A DNA stretch of 64,000 nucleotides, from contig OZ022257.1 in assembly GCA_963978905.1 (NCBI GenBank), forward strand, positions 37,105,919 through 37,169,918, given 5' to 3'. This document shows, in pieces, positions 24,130 through 35,564 of this stretch (positions are counted from its first letter, which is position 1; each line of letters starts with the position of its first letter). The translations under genes were made by a program, and so were the position numbers. The notes beneath the pieces are model-generated. The model saw only the letters and a program-made list of their open reading frames with translations. It was not told where the DNA came from and ran no database searches. The DNA is from Trichostrongylus colubriformis (Eukaryota; Nematoda; Chromadorea; Rhabditida; Trichostrongylidae).

Positions 24130-24645
24130 CGCATAAGGAGGCATTGAGTGAAAAACTACGGGTCTGGAAGGCCTATGCATGGCGAAATCCCCCGCGGAAG
24201 GCGCCCCCTTTAGCTGTGGCGGAGGCGGCCTCGTCAGTACAAGCCGCCTTGGACAAGGACAGCCCGCCTCCAGGCGACGTGATTAGTGGTTGGTCACGGT
24301 ATAGTTGGTCAAGGAGATCGGCAGGATTGAAAGTATCGCTGCGCGCTTTCTCACTTTTAGCTTGAAGCTCATCACATGAAAATAGATGCTGTCTCATTTC
24401 CGAACATCCCTTCATGTTGACGTCTTGGTAATGCCAATGGAAAACCTATGCGGACTACCTGCCCCTTGACGGAAAGGTCGTCCGCGCCTAGAACCAACGG
24501 TGGGAAAAGGTCCTATTTCTCTAGTTTTTGGCCATTTCCATGCGTTTTTTCTCCACCGTCCTGATACTAGACATCTCGGCTTTCATATTCACTACTTCTT
24601 TAACTTTTCGTCCGGATTTTCCCGAAAGCTGCCTTTAAAGGAAGC
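24130..24645 (+). mobile_element. R2 dispersed repeat, copy with extra internal segment
   Basis: Starts near GAGTGAAAAACTACGGGTCT and ends at GCTGCCTTTAAAGG. The inverted copy at 38138-38372 has the same ends and the same sequence order. Relative to that copy, this one carries about 257 additional bases at 24222-24478, between GCTGTGGCG and CGTCCGCGCC. The GGCA-type ends suggest a TIR DNA element, but the class is not proven. The 113- and 80-codon frames overlapping it (24024-24365, 24173-24415) are not accepted as genes. Confidence 0.7.
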
Positions 24646-27294
24646 CAAACGAAGAAATTTTTTTTCGTGGAAGTGGCGAGACTTTCTCACGAATCCTCAA
24701 GAGAAATGATCCATTGTATCTATTATGCCTCCAGTACGCATCTCTTGCACTCACAAGACTCACAGAAAAGTAACTGGCTCGGCTGGCCCCGCTGCGAGAT
24801 GCGCCTTCATGAAATTCATTCACATTCTCAGTGAATACAAACGCTTTCCGGTCTGTATAGGGGCTCGCTAGCATCAGTTTACGTGCTTGCAATCAAGTAA
24901 GGTATTAAAGATGCCCATATCACTTAAATTTTCGTGTCCACCCCATAGTTTCTTGAATATTCATCCACCAAGTACCCGTGGATAGATAGGCTAATCGGTG
25001 ATTTTGGGAGATTCCTTTGTACGTGTTTTGGTGAGCGGAACAACGAAAGGGCTATGCGACTTAGTCGGCTTCGTTAAGGATCGCGCCATGCATGGTTTCC
25101 ATCGGGAATCCATCAACTTGAAAGATACGCTATTATAGTGGTCGTTTTGGAATTGTAAGCTGTGAACGAAGCATCAAGTAACGACCTCGCACCGCAGCGT
25201 AGCTAAGTGTGGTCGATGCAGAAGCCTGTCACCCTGTTCCCAGCACTCAATTCCAAGAGGGTTAAGAGGGTAGCGTGCCCTTTGACTCTGTTTATCTTTT
25301 GTGCGGTCCATGCTGTCTCCTCTCTACAATTTCGTCTTAATCACCCGACCTGGAAGATTTGTCTCTCACCTTGTTTCCTACTTGCGAAGGGCCGCTTTCT
25401 GTATGTCCTTCGAGATTAATAAGTAAATATTAATGGAACCGGAAGGAGTCTGAAGAAAGAGAAAGGTGCAGAAAATCATTTAAGAACGAACATTCTGAAT
25501 TAGAAGCGATAATCGGTGGAAAAACCAGGATTCAAAAGCGCGGCGCTGTGGTGTGTATTCGCATCACATTCGCATCAACACATGACTTTCCGAGTTGTCC
25601 GCTGTAGAGATGCCATTTGTTGCCTCGTAGAGAGTATCTCATTCATTCGTGATGATGTGAAATGAGTGAAACAACACACAGCAACAAACAAGTGAAACAA
25701 TTAAATGAAGAATAAGTGAAAGGGTGAGAAAAGCGTGTGTTTACAATCAAAACCTAATGATTTCACTTTCGACGACTTGGCAAGGTGCCGTGTGTGCATT
25801 GCGGCAACTGCAAGCTACCGTAAAGCCATACCGTAAACCAAACTTGCCCTCCTCCCGAAATTAATTTTGATCTCGAGTTTGAACTCAGTTAGTCAGTTTT
25901 CACAGCGCTCGCTTACACTTTGGACCCTCATCTTGAGAAATTCCGTTGATCACTGCCCACCTCAACGATTACGACTCTACCTAGCCAGCGAACCAAATAC
26001 GATCCCTCTGTCGAGGATTCCTCGACGGAGGCAGTCTGACCCTGTTCAAGAGGACTTCACACTCACCTGCATGTACCTATTGACCTGCTCCTCCTACATG
26101 CGAGAGCGTGTGAGCCGTCCCACATAGAAGATTCTTGTAGCCCCAGTCGAAATCGGGTGGCACTGTGCGCGAACAAACAACACGACTGCGGAGAGAATCA
26201 AGCGGAAGAGGCACACCCCACTCCAATGTATTTTGGAAATTCCACTTTTTCTCCCCGCCGCTCTTCCACATTCATCTCCGACGGTCAACCATGTTGTCGC
26301 AGTCGTTTCCTCTGGAGCATGAACTCAGCTGCTCTAATAGAAGTAGAGCGCAAGCCAACAAATCTTACTTGGGCGCTTCACACTTGTGTGACCTTATTTC
26401 TATTTCTCTCTACCTTTCGGAGAATAAACATACAAACAATTTTCGATGTATTGATGTCAGGAGTTGATCTGATTGTGAGATGGATAGGATTCCATCGGTA
26501 GTCAGCTTGTTTCCAGCTTGCCGCTTTGCTCGTGTCATTTATTCGCATGTGCCACTGAAACTTTTTTAACTGCGATCGTCAGTGATTGTGTTATTTGATG
26601 GAGCAGCGCAGATGATTCACATTCATGCAGCTTTCTTTTTTAGTGTAGTAAAAGCAGGTTTTGTGAAGAAATGACGTGCGAATCTAAAACCATTCACTGA
26701 TTTGTTATTAACTTGAAGTTTTTAAGAGTAGCTACTTTTTCCACGAGGAAGTTTGTGCATTTCAAAAACGTACTATCAAATAATACTTTGAGTCTTCGGT
26801 GGGTGCGATGAGGCCACGATTCACGAACAGCGCGAGCTCGCTCCTGCTTGATAGAGAACCAGGTCCCATCAAATGCCAAGACCATGGCGTTGGTGGATTG
26901 CTGCCGATATTATGAGTAGTAACGCTCTCTGATACCCATGTCTTTCTGTTATGGTGGAGTAGGAGACAATGATGATGTATCACAGGTCGGCTGAAGTGAT
27001 CCGAGCCATTCGTGGCGCGCTTCTTGAGAAGCGTTCATGAAGATAGCCTGTAATAAAAGCTAATCCACAGTAATCTTCGAGGGTTATAGCTTTCAGTAAA
27101 TATGATGGGGCGTTAAGAAAGGCATGGGAAAGGAAAATTAAAACAGTGGTAGGGGTAATGTGGGTAATGAGAACTCCTTAACTGACTCGCAAATGAAAGC
27201 TATGGGTCTAAGAAGACTATATGTGACGGGATTTCCAGTGAGAAAGAGTGCTCTCGGACTTTATAAAAGCCGTCTTCTTCAACAGCTGCCACTT
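24646..27294. other. Unassigned sequence
   Basis: Several frames of 60-115 codons overlap one another around 25867-26501 on both strands. None shows a domain or consistent splice sites. A GTGAAA-rich stretch occurs at 25655-25725. Confidence 0.45.
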
Positions 27295-27490
27295 GTTTTA
27301 TGGCAGCCCGCCTTTATTTCAGGGCGACCCGCCCCTTTTGAGCATAGATGGCGGAAAGGGGGTCTTATTTCTCGGGTTTCTGAACGTTTCATTCCGTTTT
27401 TCTTCACGCTCGCACTATTAAGCACTTCGAGCTTCGTATTTGATTATCTCTCCATATTGGGCCCGAATTACCCCTATCACTGCCTCTAAG
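27295..27490 (+). mobile_element. R2 dispersed repeat, partial copy
   Basis: GGTCTTATTTCTCGGGTTTC, a CATTCCG.TTTT block and CCCGAATTACCCCTATCACT line up with the copies at 31740-32080 and, more distantly, 24490-24645. The 5' part is missing or diverged. Confidence 0.65.
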
Positions 27491-27929
27491 GAAACTTTCG
27501 AAACCCCTGGATGAGGGTCCTCCGTTCCTCGGTTTAGAAGAGATCAGAGACTAATCAGAGGTAAGTGTTTGAAGGAACTTCCGCATATGCTGTCATCAAT
27601 AATCCAGCGGTTTTTCGCGTTTTTTGACACTTTTGCTTTCCTCCACTTATCACAGCTGACAACGATCATTTTTCACGTAGTTTCCACTGTTGCATCGTTG
27701 ACTAACTTGAAGGCGGCTATTGAGACAGTGGACGCCATCTGATTGGCGAGTTCCGTACGTCTTACCAAGCCTGACCCGGCGGTAATGCTTTACCCTCTGC
27801 GGTTGCGAAGAAGTCACTAGCTAACGAATGGGACCGAATAATTGAATTATCGCGAACTGAGTCTTTGAGCTGCTCTGTTGAATAATGATGCCTTTTCTTT
27901 ATTAACTAGTATTGACGCTATTTCACTAT

Positions 27930-28060
27930 CACTACACCAGACACCGTGAGTTGGACAAAAAACGAATTTCGCTAAAACTTTGTCCATAGAAGTCGATTAG
28001 GGCGCAGGCCACAAATATGACTTGTTTTTGGCTGTACGCCATTTTGTTGCAATAACCTTC
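27930..28060. repeat. Single worn arm of the 48.8-kb foldback family
   Basis: TTTCACTATCACTACACCAG, followed by GAGTTGG.CAAAAAACGAATTTCGCTAAAACTTTG and AATATGACTTGTTTTTGG, matches the left arm of the element at 48775-49262 in order. Only one arm is recognisable here. Confidence 0.6.
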
Positions 28061-29351
28061 TCTCACCCTTTTCGTTTAAAATGTCGCAGCAGTGTAATTC
28101 AGAATGCTGATCATGGATAGGACAATCATTTCTGCTCGGATGGCTCCAAGATGGTGCCAGTCTTATTTGTGGCCACGGTAGTACTAGAGTGGCTAAGGCT
28201 CGTTTTCGCGCTGTCGTTTTTACCCGTAACTATCCTACAATCATCATTCTGCACATTCAAGCTTATATTTTCGCCTAAGTTTTCCCCGCGAGCCCCGGGA
28301 AGGTTCACATTCCTGCCAAGGCTTGAACAAAAACAACCCCAAGAACAGCGTTGTGCTCCCCCTCCCCAATGCATTCATCTCCGACTGATGCCACTACGTT
28401 GGTACCGCTGTAGTGGCGCTAAGCAAGGTCAGTGCTTCAGAAAATGTAAAATTCATGATCAGCTCTCCAATTCTTTTCCTTATAGAAATTATAAGCGAAT
28501 TTGGTAAGAAAAAGTTGTAGCACTAGTTCTGTGCAATTTCAACAAATTGCCGTCAACGCCAGAAACGGTGAGCGTATTTGTGGTCAACGCGCGCCCCATT
28601 CAACCCTGTTTGCAAAGTTTAAGCAGGATTCCGTTTTAGAGCAGTTCACGATTTCTGAAATAGTGATGGTTCGACAGTGCCGTCTTCCAGTATCAAATGT
28701 AAACGACAGTGTGATTTTATCAACTGTAGTCGTCAGCGTGAATATCTCGAATCTTCTAATGTTATTACCGAACATAACTTCTAATCTAAATAGTCATCTT
28801 TTTTAAAGCTTGAGGCAGATATCGTCTTTATGATGTCTTAACAATTGTGAGGGCGGCAACAGTGTTCGGGGCCCAGATTCGGAGATATATGTACGCTTCG
28901 GGACAATATTACTCTTTAATACTCGACCATTTCCCCAACAGGGCTATAAACATGTACCGAACTCGCTGCGTTTTCACTCAGACGCGAGAATCACTTTTTG
29001 CAAACATATTACACAGGAACAGCACATTAGTTGAAGAACATGACTTCAGAATGATGAACTCCGTCTATTTTTTTTTGCAGATATGTCTTCTCTCATCCAT
29101 TGTTTTGTCCAATAAATAACAAGGAAAAATCGCGGAACTGCTCTAAATGACCACATAGCTTCCAATCATTGGCGCTGAGTTCTTTTATACCCGAGGGATA
29201 TCCTAAAATTTCATCGCGATCTGTTCGCAGGAGTGATGCTCGTCTCGAGCATTTTCACCGCGATGACGTGAGTCGAGTTAAGTTGGGCGTCCCTCCTCTT
29301 CTGCACCCCACCTCCTGCTGTCGCGGTTACCGCTACACCCCTGTTTGAGAT
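28061..29351. other. Unassigned sequence
   Basis: Overlapping frames at 28126-28507 and 28501-28806 on both strands show no domain. The plus frame at 28151-28507 has a hydrophobic start and some cysteines, but its splice context and function are not supported. Confidence 0.4.
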
Positions 29352-29636
29352 ATGCCTCGTCTCATACCTATTGTTCGGCTACTACTTCTGCTTGTCTTCA
29401 TCGACAGGGTAGTTTCACTCGGTGGAAAATCCTTCGTCAGTAATCATAGAACGAACCTTGCGAAGAAGAACTACGCACTTTTGTCAGTGTGTCACCTTGA
29501 AGAGAAGACATCTCTGAACGTATCGCTGTTTTTGAACCCTTTCCAGCAAAACGAAGTCATCAAATTCAATCAAGCAGGAGTCGCTTTCGAGGCAAGCCAT
29601 TTAGCATGGTTAAATTACTATAACGGTTCTCTTTAA
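29352..29636 (+). CDS. Possible first exon encoding a signal peptide
   Basis: This 94-codon frame opens with a strong secretion-signal pattern: a short basic start, a leucine-rich core (LLLLLVF) and a small-residue region (VVS) before a likely cleavage. A donor-like GTAGTT follows 29408, exactly 19 codons after the ATG and in phase 0. Phase 0 is what the exon at 33001 needs, so this could be the start of the same gene, but 3.6 kb separates them and intermediate exons may exist. Alternatively the frame reads on to the stop at 29636. The product family is not recognised. Confidence 0.3.
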   Translation: MPRLIPIVRLLLLLVFIDRVVSLGGKSFVSNHRTNLAKKNYALLSVCHLEEKTSLNVSLFLNPFQQNEVIKFNQAGVAFEASHLAWLNYYNGSL

Positions 29637-31140
29637 TGTAACATAAAAACGATCTTATAATATTGGTAACATCACCTCTGGCTCGTACACGCCGACAAAG
29701 ACGATGAGGGGAAGCATGTGCCATGGGCCGCAGATGAAATTCGTAAAAATCGTTCTAAACCTTCAGGGAATCACATGAATTATGACCACTGGTAAAGAAA
29801 CCTTGCCTTTCAAAACACTTAGTTGATGCAAGATATTGAAGCGTTGGTTGTTGCTGCTGCTGCGCGGTAAAGCTGTGGTGGCTGTTCCTTCAGCACTATT
29901 ACCTGATCACTCCCTATGAAAAGAAGCTGCGCCCTGCTGAAGGTCGCCCGAATAGGACTAGGCGACAAGTTATCTAGGGATGTGCATGCATGAGCTCGGG
30001 GACATGATTGAGCTTATTTTGGAGTTTTGTTGCTGGTTTTGGCAATCGCATATCTGATTTGTCGAATTTCGGTACTCTGCCACATATTGCGGCTGTCTCC
30101 TTCATACTATCCGAATACTAAGCCACTCGACTGTCCTACTATTTGTGCGTTTGAAAGCTCAAAGTCTTCTCATCCTTTCACAACTTGAACAATTTTAAAG
30201 GCAATATTTTACGAAAGTACGGGACGATTTGCATGATGACCACCTTCGACCCACGCCTGATGCCTTCACGCGCCGTCTTCGTCAGTGCGTCCAAGCCAAA
30301 TTAATCTTTCCAGAATCTGGGAACATATAGTGAACATTTCATTGATCACATATGCATGTGAAATCCATAATGATACCTCCCTTCTTCCCAGTATGGTAAG
30401 CTTTGTCAGACGCTCGCTACTATTGTCGCACCGTGCCTAATGAATACGCTGTGTTTAGCAGTCTGAAAAACACTGCTGTACAGGGAACTCAAAGTCCGTT
30501 TTTTTGCAGTACGCTTGTCTCATAATTAATAAATGCGTGCAAATCGGCAATGTAATCTTGGGATCAGGGATCCAGGGATAAAGGGAGGAAAAGATTTGTC
30601 ATATCCCTTCAAAGTTATCATTCATTTCGGAGGAGCATGTGATCAAATATATCTTCCATTACAGCTTTTTGACAACTTTTTGTTAGCATTCAATCCCTCA
30701 AGAATGCAAGTTAGCAGCGGAGGATGTCAACGCGACTCTGTCTTAGGCGCGGTTTAGGGTTCTACGACGAGTCAGATAGTAAAAGAAGAGTGGGTCCGAT
30801 GAGGTAATGTCTAATATTTACAGGGGTTGCTGAGAATTTTGACCGCTAGTACACAAGTTCCGATTTCAAGTTGACCTCGGAAGCTTTCGTATACGAGCGG
30901 GGGCGATGGAAGTGAAAAGTCAAAAGTGAAGCAGATGCTGTAAGCCGAAAACAAAATCAGTGTTCATCCTGTAATGGTGGTGTGAAAGGGGCAAATACGA
31001 CTGAGCATACCTAACACGTAGGGAAGCGCTTTCGGTATCCCAATAGCGTTCTATTGTAATTAGGGGGGACAGCCCACTACGGACATTACTTTGACCTAAA
31101 CCAGAGAAAGTCTTCTCCCTTCACTGAAGCTTAGGCAGAA
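29637..31140. other. Unassigned sequence, possible intron
   Basis: Acceptor-like tracts occur (for example TTTTTTTGCAG near 30510), but no following frame connects convincingly. I see no repeats or RNA genes. Confidence 0.4.
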
Positions 31141-31233
31141 ATATACGCCTGAAAATGCAGATTGACCCCTCTGTGATCCAAGATGCTTAGATGTGCAACT
31201 TTTTATAAGACCCCCATTGCGATAGCACCCCAA
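31141..31233. repeat. Dispersed repeat shared with 45.6 kb
   Basis: GCAGATTGACCCCTC, then AGATGCTTAGATG.GCAACTTT and a CCCCCATTGCGAT block match 45622-45724 in the same order and orientation, with small indels. Unclassified. Confidence 0.7.
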
Positions 31234-31739
31234 TAATATCGGAGAGGCGCTATCAGTTCGAGAGAAAATATGAAAAATTCAAAATATATGACAGAACTTT
31301 TGTGCCAACCAAGCGGCCAAAACGGTTATTCGGTTGACAAGAAGTCACTTCCACTTTCTAGGAGTTTGTCACATTTTTGATTTATTCTCCAGCAAATTAG
31401 CAAGGCATGTTTTTGACATGTTAGTCATGAGGATCTCTACTGCTCGGACGGGGCAGCGAAGGCTCGTTAAGTCTTTTTTAGTCTCTCGAAATAATACGAA
31501 AGCAGTAGATACGAGAATGCCCCTGAGATTCTATGTTGAGGCTGCTGAGACGTTTTGAATCCTACTCATCCAATACTGAGAGTGAAAGTTGCATATGTGC
31601 TATGAGCCAAACAAGAGCTGTTCTTCATCCGATGAAAATTATGCAAATAAGCGCGTGTTCGAGGGATTCGAATGCTGATGAAAAGTGGTTTTCGCATTCG
31701 AATGACGTCAGTCAATTATTCAGGAGAAACCCCTTCTAA

Positions 31740-32080
31740 GACTAAACGGGTGAAAGAAGTCTTATTTCCCGAGTTTTTGACCGTTGCATTCCGTCTTTTC
31801 TCACATTTATACCACTAAAGGCACATTCCGCGCTCGCTGATGGGTGGAGTAACAACTGACTCTCCATTGGTTTCGGCGGCTGGGAGGCGCTCTCTCCACG
31901 CCGTATTGCTTGCAAAGGGGCGTGGTCGATCCGCTCCCGGCTCCCGACAGCCAATGGAGAGTTAACTGTTACTCCACCCATCAGCGAACGCGGAATGTGC
32001 CTTAAACACGTCGACCTTCAAACTTGATGATCTTTTCATATTCGACTCGAATTACCCTATCACTGCCTTTAATCCCAGCC
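31740..32080 (+). mobile_element. R2 dispersed repeat split by a nested MITE
   Basis: The left part (31740-31815) and right part (32006-32080) align with 27340-27490, including GTCTTATTTC, TTGCATTCCGTCTTTTCTCA and CGAATTACCCTATCACTGCC. The MITE at 31819-32002 sits between them, so R2 was here first. Confidence 0.75.
31819..32002. mobile_element. PIF/Harbinger-like MITE with TAA target duplication
   Basis: Ends AGGCACATTCCGCG and CGCGGAATGTGCCT extend as long inverted repeats (GATGGGTGGAGTAAC and CTCTCCATTGG also pair) of about 50 bp per side. TAA flanks both sides (31816-31818 and 32003-32005). A 3-bp TNA/TWA duplication is typical of PIF/Harbinger elements. No transposase. The 79-codon minus frame 31742-31981 crosses it by chance. 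Confidence 0.8.
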
Positions 32081-33000
32081 AAAGCCGTTGCACACCCTCT
32101 CGATGCCCGCGACGATGTCTGCCAATTATATCCTTTCTGGATCTTTCTGATCCATGGCATCTTATCTTGAAGGATCCTCTACCAGATAGCTACCTTTTGC
32201 AAGGTACTTTTGAGAATGTAGATCAGGAGGTGACATCGTAAGCGAAATTGAGCTTCGTCATACCGATTGTTTGCACGGGACCACAGGCAATCACCAATGG
32301 TCCACATTGAATCTAAGGTGTCCCCATACAAAAGACAAGACGGAGGCAAACAGCGCCTAATTCCAAATGCCGGTGCGGAACACTCTTGTCCTCCTCCTCG
32401 TTTGAGCTATAACGGTATGGCATATATCACTGAGATTAGATGGCAAAACACGGTGTCATTCTCACACCTTGCGAGCTCGTTCAACGCTCATGGCAGCATT
32501 GAAGAGATCACATAAAGCTATGTAAATGTGTTCTATGCTCCGGTTAATAAATCAGTCGTTCTGATCATCTTTAGAAGGCTTCTTGAATTAATTTGGAAAT
32601 AATATTTTTCGCTATGCCAACAACCTTCGTGTTAGTCATTGTCAGTGTTCATTGACAATACTGAGACGAAGTGGCGTCGTTCCGCTCTTGCTGAGGTGGA
32701 TAGGTCTTTGAGGTGGACGATGTGGTCAAAACGTTGGGCCATAAATAGACAATCCAACTCAAGAATTCTTGTCAGCATAGCAGAAAATATTCAAATAAAG
32801 TCCATGCTCAAGAGTTCCGAGGAGAGCGGTTGAAATCTACCAATATGAAAATTCGGCGGACTCTACTACCAATGCTCTCTGCTTCAAGATTGATAAACAA
32901 ACAATGTTCGCTGCGCCATCAAGACTGATTTCCAGTCGTACAACTCATCATGTTTTCGAATGTTCATCCAGGTGTTTCATATATCACTGTCTGTTTTCAG
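32081..33000. other. Unassigned sequence upstream of candidate exons
   Basis: Frames 32267-32515 and 32639-32833 could hide exons of the gene ending at 33635, but no acceptor-donor pair with consistent phase was found. Confidence 0.4.
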
Positions 33001-33635
33001 ATCTCCTCCAGAATCCAAAATGTCACTCAAGTGGCAGTTGAAGCGGCTCCGTGGCCTGTGTCACAGAATATCATGCAAATCACGTTCCGCCTAGGCAAAA
33101 GGTAGTTATCAATCTTCATCATATGCCCATACTGTCTTTCCCACGCCGATGCAAGATGACTAAAGGCAACCGATAGACGGGGCAGACTTTTTTGTTAGTA
33201 AATTGAAACAAAAGTTTTCTTGTGTATAGGATGTTAGATACGACGTAGGGGAGATGAAACCTACGGCCACCTGCTAATTTTGTATCGTCAATACGTAACG
33301 GTCACCCGCCGATTTTTTTTACGAGCAAACCCTGGTGGTCGTGATGGTGAAGTAAATGGCCTTCCCTATTTGGCCTATTTCAGTAGTTGCAATTCTCGAT
33401 TACAATGATATTTCGGTCCCTTTACTTCAGGCTTTACAAACTGCATCTCAAACCGAACTGTGAAAGTGACGAAACGTACTGGACAGTGCCTGATACGACA
33501 TCGTTTTGGGGACGCTTCATCGACTGCGATGAGCCGGATACATTTTGTGATTCCCGTGTCGACGAGATTTCCGACTGTGATCGCCTGTTCACCTACCACG
33601 TCTTCTGGCGTAACGGGATAGATCGTTATAAGTAG
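33001..33635 (+). CDS. Last two exons of an unassigned, probably host gene
   Basis: Exon A (33001-33101) follows a textbook acceptor (CTGTCTGTTTTCAG) and ends in AAAAG before GTAGTT. Exon B (33431-33635) follows TTTACTTCAG. Exon A is open through 33 codons with two bases left over, and exon B opens with the one base needed to keep the frame, then reads 68 more codons to TAG. The C-terminal part has cysteines in a C..D...C...C pattern (FIDCDEPDTFCDSRVDEISD), aromatic residues and a normal amino-acid mix, unlike the biased frames elsewhere. A poly(A) signal follows. I recognise no family. The signal-peptide frame at 29352 is a possible 5' exon. The 3' boundary is well supported; the 5' end of the gene is unknown. 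Confidence 0.5.
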
Positions 33636-33681
33636 ACCAGTGGTAGTGTCATTACGGATGACAAACGGTTATAGATACGCA

Positions 33682-33691
33682 AATAAATAAA
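33682..33691 (+). promoter_or_regulatory. Poly(A) signal AATAAA
   Basis: Overlapping AATAAATAAAT about 47 bp after the TAG at 33635 is the canonical nematode and animal polyadenylation hexamer at a plausible distance. Confidence 0.55.
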
Positions 33692-34163
33692 TCATGTACA
33701 GAATGAATACACAAATGAACACTTGTTGAAGACTGCGTATTGGATTTGTCAGCACGCTGGGTAGAGGTGCCACCGGATTGCACACCATTGCTCTTTCTGT
33801 TGCTTGCCTTTGACATGCCTGCAACTACGGTCCTATCAGTGTTCAGAAAAAATGCGTTTTGTTGAATATGACGCGACTAGCCTATTCAAACTCAGTCGGT
33901 CAGCACGACTCAAAAATAGATTTATGCTGCAAGGCCCTTGAAGGGGGCCGGGAACGTGGTAGAACGAGCTTTTTTGGAAGCTTCGAGAACGTCTCCTCTT
34001 GACTATGTACGTCACAATTTGATAATATTGTAGTGGCTACGTGATTTGCAGAGTGGTTCCATAGTGAAAACGGAACGATTTCGAATTTGCTCAAAAGGGA
34101 GACCATATTCTGACGCCAACCAGGATGGACGACTTAGCGAGTACTAACTTGACTCTGTTATAC
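33692..34163. other. Unassigned sequence left of the giant palindrome
   Basis: A 68-codon minus frame (33900-34106) has no recognised domain. The palindrome begins at the TA at 34164-34165. Confidence 0.45.
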
Positions 34164-34165
34164 TA

Positions 34166-35562
34166 TTGGGTTGGGGAATAAGTTCCCGCGGTTTTTTTCA
34201 ACCCCGTTTTTCACATTGTTTCCTTCACCTTTCGGTAAAGCTTATATATGTTTTCGATAGAACTTTTTTTGCTCTACAAAACGCTACTATCTACTTTTCG
34301 ATTCCTATGACTACCTAATATTTATGAGGTTTGGAAACGAAGTAAGCTGAAGGCAAAAATTGGCACTCTCGACACCTCATCTTCCTAGTCTGCCATCGAG
34401 ATCGAAAAATGCATGTGTATATGTTTTCGATAGAGCTTTTTCAGCTCTGCAGAAAGAATGGTGCTACTTTTTATTCAAATCGCTCAATTTTTTGCCTTTT
34501 TAAGGCTCACAAATGCGGTACATTGTGAAAGAGTGCACTTTCGTTATCCTCCCTTCCTCGCCTACCATCGAGATTGGAGAGGATGTGCATACATGCATTC
34601 GATAGAGCTTTTTTTGCTCTACAAGATGATGCCACCCATCTTTTAAATCCCGTCATACTTTAGCATGTAAGGATAAGTTTCCACCTTTTCTTCGACTCGA
34701 CATTGCGTGATTAAAATAAATTTTTTTGGCAAAGTGTTCTGTATTATTTGATAGAGCTCCTTTCGCTCTATAAGATAATGCTTATGGTTTTCGTTTAAAT
34801 TATTTTTTGCTATTTTTCAGACCATTTTAAAGGAGTGCCGAATCGACGAAATCGCGCATTTTCGTGTCGATCATGCGCGATTTCGTCGATTTGGCACTCC
34901 TTTCAAATGATCTAAAAAATAGCAAAAAATTATTTGAACAAAAACCATAAGCATTATCTTATAGAGCGAAAGGAGCTCTATCAAATAATACAGAACACTT
35001 TGCCAAAAAGATTTATTTTAATCATGCAATGTCGAGTCGAAGAAAAGGTGGAAACTTATCCTTACATGCTAAAGTATGACGGGATTTAAAAGATGGGTGG
35101 CATCATCTTGTAGAGCAAAAAAAGCTCTATCGAATGCATGTATGCACATCCTCTCCAATCTCGATGGTAGGCGAGGAAGGGGGGATAACGAAAGTGCACA
35201 CTTTCACAATGTACCGCATTTGTGAGCCTTAAAAAGGCAAAAAATTGAGCGATTTGAATAAAAAGTAATACCATTCTGCAGAGCTGAAAAAGCTCTATCG
35301 AAAACATATACACATGCATTTTTCGATCTCGATGGTAGACTAGGAAGATGAGGTGTCGAGAGTGCCAATTTTTGCCTTCAGCTTACTTCGTTTCCAAACC
35401 TCATAAATATTAGGTAGTCAAAGGAATCGAAAAATAGATAGCAGCATTTTGTAGAGCAAAAAAAGCTCTATCGAAAACATATATAAACTTTATCGAAAGG
35501 TTAAGGAAACAATGTGGAAAACGGGGTTGAAAAAAACCGCGGGAATTTATTCCCCAACCCAA
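34166..35562. mobile_element. 1.4-kb near-perfect palindromic mariner-end MITE
   Basis: The ends are TTGGGTTGGGGAATAAGTTC and its near complement (one mismatch), next to TA at 34164-34165 and 35563-35564. The terminal TTGGGTTGG...AATAAGT resembles mariner terminal repeats. Arms of roughly 690 bp pair almost perfectly around a loop of about 17 nt between 34857 and 34875, with only scattered mismatches. Within each arm a module with GATAGAGC, a T-rich spacer and GCTCTA recurs four times (left arm near 34257, 34427, 34600 and 34751), each a small hairpin of its own. No transposase is recognisable. Mirror-image frames 34458-34646 and 35086-35319 are shadows of the two arms. Confidence 0.9.
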
Positions 35563-35564
35563 TA

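Noticed and set aside
28151..28507. 118-codon frame with hydrophobic start and several cysteines
   Set aside because: Could suggest a small secreted protein, but the cysteine pattern fits no family I know, and an opposite-strand frame is equally open.
34458..35319. Nearly identical 62- and 77-codon frames on opposite strands
   Set aside because: They are the same DNA in the two arms of the palindrome; no domain, no start context.
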